NCBI GenBank assembly: GCA_028277225.1 | Contig: JANQHB010000020.1 | Coordinates: 1 to 5,829, forward strand | Direction of reading: 5' to 3' | DNA from: Chlorobium sp. | GTDB lineage: Bacteria > Bacteroidota > Chlorobiia > Chlorobiales > Chlorobiaceae | Length of the DNA: 5,829 bases | Part shown: positions 5,451 through 5,829 of the stretch, in pieces | How the letters are laid out: every line of letters begins with the position of its first letter | Position numbering within the stretch: the stretch's first letter is position 1 | Notes under the pieces: generated by a model | The model's input: the letters and a program-made list of their open reading frames with translations, nothing else | Databases searched by the model: none | What the model was told of the DNA's origin: nothing | Position numbers and translations under genes: made by a program

Positions 5451-5587
5451 GTGGTTTTCCTCCAGTTTTGTATGAAGCCGGCGTCCGCCGGCCGAACGGC
5501 GCATTCAATTCGGCGCGCAGCGACCAGACGAAGGCCGGGTAGGGAATAGATGGTCATACGGGCCTCCTGATCGAGCTTGCTCGCCAT
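5414..5587 (-). CDS. Short unrecognised ORF before the rubrerythrin relic
   Basis: A 57-codon frame starts at 5587 with GGGGAGG about 7 bases upstream and overlaps the beginning of the rubrerythrin relic in another frame. The product begins MASKLDQEARMTIYSLPGL and then becomes arginine-rich. I recognise nothing in it. After about residue 13 the neighbouring frame (IPYPAFVWSLRAELNAPFG) looks more protein-like than this one, which hints at a frameshifted remnant of another gene. A 7-base GC palindrome lies within it at 5477-5492. It could also be chance, with the ribosome-binding site left from a lost gene. Confidence 0.25.
   Translation of the reverse strand: MASKLDQEARMTIYSLPGLRLVAARRIECAVRPADAGFIQNWRKTTCLSKARRPKAI
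5477..5492. other. Short GC palindrome upstream of the rubrerythrin relic
   Basis: GCCGGCG and CGCCGGC are separated by two bases, 14 bases before the rubrerythrin ribosome-binding site on the minus strand. It could fold in the leader or act as an operator, but a chance palindrome in GC-rich DNA is equally possible. Confidence 0.35.
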
Positions 5588-5699
5588 CACGTCGCCTCCC
5601 CGGTTTCGAGGCGGGCAGCGTCTCAGGCAAACGACAGAATGTCAGCGACGACAGTGCGCAACACTGGGCGTCGCCTTAGCTCAAAGGTAGGGTGTCGCT
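5588..5699. other. Spacer between regulator scrap and rubrerythrin leader
   Basis: No complete gene is visible. One base out of frame from the Rrf2 scrap, the minus strand continues open through PVLRTVVADILSFA to a stop, which might be the end of the same regulator after a deletion. The match to Rrf2 C-termini is too weak to claim. Confidence 0.3.
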
Positions 5700-5734
5700 C
5701 TACACCACCTTCATCAGGTGATTGTGCGACACCC
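5690..5734. other. Inverted repeat with nested stem
   Basis: GGGTGTCGC (5690-5698) pairs perfectly with GCGACACCC (5726-5734), and inside it CACCT (5706-5710) pairs with AGGTG (5716-5720). The structure overlaps the Rrf2-like scrap on the minus strand and includes its premature stop, so it may be the trace of a rearrangement that broke that gene. Confidence 0.55.
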
Positions 5735-5762
5735 GCAAGGTCTTACTGATTGCCCTGAGTAA
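5700..5762 (-). pseudogene. Rrf2-family (NsrR/IscR-like) regulator, helix-turn-helix scrap
   Basis: The minus-strand frame reads ISKTLRVSHNHLMKVV (5750-5703) and then a stop at 5702-5700. This matches the recognition-helix region of Rrf2 regulators, where SRNHLMKVV-type sequence follows ISE. The expected continuation (HRL and onward) is lost at the stop, and upstream the frame is closed by a TAG at 5778-5780, so both the N-terminal part and the iron-sulfur cysteine region are missing. Rrf2 proteins such as NsrR and IscR sense nitric oxide or cluster status and control stress genes, which fits its place upstream of rubrerythrin and Fe-S relics on the same strand. The identification rests on about 20 residues. 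Confidence 0.55.
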
Positions 5763-5790
5763 TGATTCAGAAACAACCTATACACGGCAG

Positions 5791-5816
5791 GTTGGGAAAA
5801 GCGGAGCGTGCCCAAC
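5791..5816. repeat. GTTGGG...CCCAAC palindromic repeat
   Basis: GTTGGG (5791-5796) and CCCAAC (5811-5816) are perfect complements around a 14-base loop containing GCGGAGCG. The layout resembles a common class of intergenic repeats of the form GGTTGGG, a GCG-rich middle, and CCCAACA, seen in many proteobacteria. Only one copy is in the window, so its dispersed nature is not shown here. Confidence 0.5.
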
Positions 5817-5829
5817 AAGGGCGGCTCAA

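Noticed and set aside
4861..5508. 215-codon minus-strand frame as one intact gene
   Set aside because: Only its middle (about 4962-5194) matches the Fe-S family; its start runs through the rubrerythrin relic out of frame and its end is not homologous.
5665..5740. tRNA-like sequence (TTAGCTCAAAGGTAGGG and a GGTGT/ACACC stem)
   Set aside because: There is no T-loop motif, the anticodon loop would have six bases, and the acceptor arms do not pair; the minus strand codes for the Rrf2-like scrap.

Overview
The window looks like accessory chromosome from a gammaproteobacterium, most plausibly a methanotroph of the Methylococcus/Methylocaldum type. This rests on inference. An octaheme hydroxylamine oxidoreductase gene (haoA) is followed by haoB, but the cytochrome c554/cM552 genes typical of ammonia oxidisers do not follow. 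GC-rich palindromic intergenic repeats are scattered about, and a PCuAC-Sco copper-delivery pair lies downstream. No 16S or pmo gene is present to confirm the assignment.

Layout, left to right. Bases 1-349 are GC-rich with no convincing gene and hold one partial copy of a palindromic repeat. A small ORF (350-526) has a good ribosome-binding site and runs into the start of haoA. haoA (507-2102) encodes an exported eight-heme enzyme with two tandem-repeat expansions, one in the extreme N-terminus and one just after the signal peptide. A 172-base spacer holds a full palindromic element flanked by imperfect direct repeats. haoB (2275-3357) encodes a cysteine-free, membrane-anchored periplasmic protein. 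Four bases after the haoB stop comes what looks like an insertion-sequence end, followed by the frameshifted C-terminal remnant of an IS256/Mutator-type transposase on the minus strand (about 3403-3660). Next is a PCuAC copper chaperone (3815-4261) overlapping a Sco/SenC protein (4251-4895).

The right-hand kilobase, read on the minus strand, is a graveyard of a redox or stress operon. It holds a scrap of an Rrf2-family regulator (5762-5700), a rubrerythrin reduced by an internal in-frame deletion to 34 codons (5450-5346), and the N-terminal part of a heterodisulfide-reductase-like iron-sulfur protein (5251-4962). The last has a 4-base duplication frameshift, a cluster cysteine changed to tyrosine and a missing 3' end. 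A second type of palindromic repeat closes the window (5791-5816).

How the genes work together: HaoA oxidises hydroxylamine in the periplasm. In methanotrophs this removes the toxic product made when methane monooxygenase co-oxidises ammonia. HaoB is its usual partner, of unknown role. PCuAC and Sco hand copper to cytochrome oxidase. haoAB looks lower in GC than its flanks (19 G+C of 60 in 2521-2580, 34 of 60 in 4741-4800, 41 of 60 in 1-60) and is bordered by a transposase relic, so a transfer or rearrangement history is likely. I found no clearly new system. The points most worth a second look are the haoA repeats, the haoAB borders and the decayed right-hand operon.
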